A program made the position numbers and the translations under genes. A stretch of 54,418 nucleotides of DNA from Kamptonema sp. UHCC 0994 (GTDB taxonomy: Bacteria; Cyanobacteriota; Cyanobacteriia; Cyanobacteriales; Microcoleaceae): the NCBI RefSeq assembly GCF_029167235.1, contig NZ_JARFTR010000208.1, positions 1 through 54,418 on the forward strand, written 5' to 3'. Shown piece by piece: positions 54,389-54,418 of the stretch (position 1 is the stretch's first letter; the number at the start of each line of letters is the position of its first letter). Below the pieces are notes generated by a model, which worked only from the letters and a program-made list of their open reading frames with translations, was not told the DNA's origin and did no database searches.

Positions 54389-54418
54389 GTAACGCCGCCC
54401 TCTGGGCGGTGATTTTAC
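54389..54418. repeat. Dispersed GTAACGCCGCC hairpin repeat, copy 4 (left half)
   Basis: GTAACGCCGCCCTCTGGGCGGT matches copy 2 from its left edge and is cut off by the window end. It lies just upstream of the 5-oxoprolinase ribosome binding site, so it may sit in that gene's promoter or leader. Confidence 0.75.

Overview
This window comes from a cyanobacterium, most likely a filamentous Oscillatoriales-type organism. The octamer GCGATCGC (HIP1) occurs throughout, there is a psb28 photosystem II gene, and the spacers carry cyanobacterial heptameric tandem repeats (GGGGCTA, GGGGAGC, TTAACTG, AATTGCT). Large multidomain signalling kinases and many dispersed palindromes also fit. The genus is inference.

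Layout. 1-8.8 kb is a mixed housekeeping and accessory stretch: a FmdB-type zinc ribbon protein, a radical SAM enzyme with an overlapping methyltransferase-like partner, a membrane histidine kinase, psb28, moaB, a small acidic orphan, a cyclic-nucleotide-binding-fold protein and a DUF1517 membrane protein. 9.2-43.5 kb is the centrepiece: six consecutive, co-oriented genes of 1802-2092 codons. Each encodes an N-terminal Ser/Thr (Hanks-type) kinase, an AAA/STAND-like ATPase, a long helical-repeat region, a GAF domain and a complete histidine-kinase transmitter (HstK-type trifunctional kinases). Two members also carry PAS domains. Spacers are only 61-74 bp and I see no terminator, so the array may be one transcription unit of about 34 kb. 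43.6-45.2 kb holds thiS and a long thiE on the minus strand, with thiE flanked by inverted copies of a dispersed repeat. 45.6-48.2 kb holds a secreted beta-helix DUF1565 protein and an FHA protein. An ISL3-type transposase remnant follows. 48.8-50.7 kb is a convergent DUF5131 / three-Cys-motif-partner (TcmP) pair. The window ends with a fused ATP-dependent 5-oxoprolinase.

How the genes may work together. The six kinases are predicted soluble proteins with both Ser/Thr and His phosphotransfer modules. No response regulator lies in the window, so their targets must be elsewhere. The nearby FHA protein is a candidate phosphothreonine reader, by context only. The paralogues are visibly mosaic: the kinase and GAF parts group {1,2} against {3-6}, while the helical-repeat part groups {1,3,4,5} against {2,6}. 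A perfect 590-bp direct repeat spans the 3/4 and 4/5 gene junctions, pointing to recent unequal crossover or gene conversion.

A second theme is repeat DNA inside genes. At least four kinds of short palindromic or dispersed repeat sit in frame within the kinase genes. One 28-bp kind occurs in the same reading frame in the unrelated 5-oxoprolinase. Both ends of the window lie in copies of the same GTAACGCCGCC hairpin, as if this were a contig broken at repeats.

A third theme is two gene pairs of the same design: a protein with an NPxxGC...CxxCYA cysteine motif plus a Rossmann methyltransferase-like partner, at 0.4-2.7 kb and 48.8-50.7 kb.
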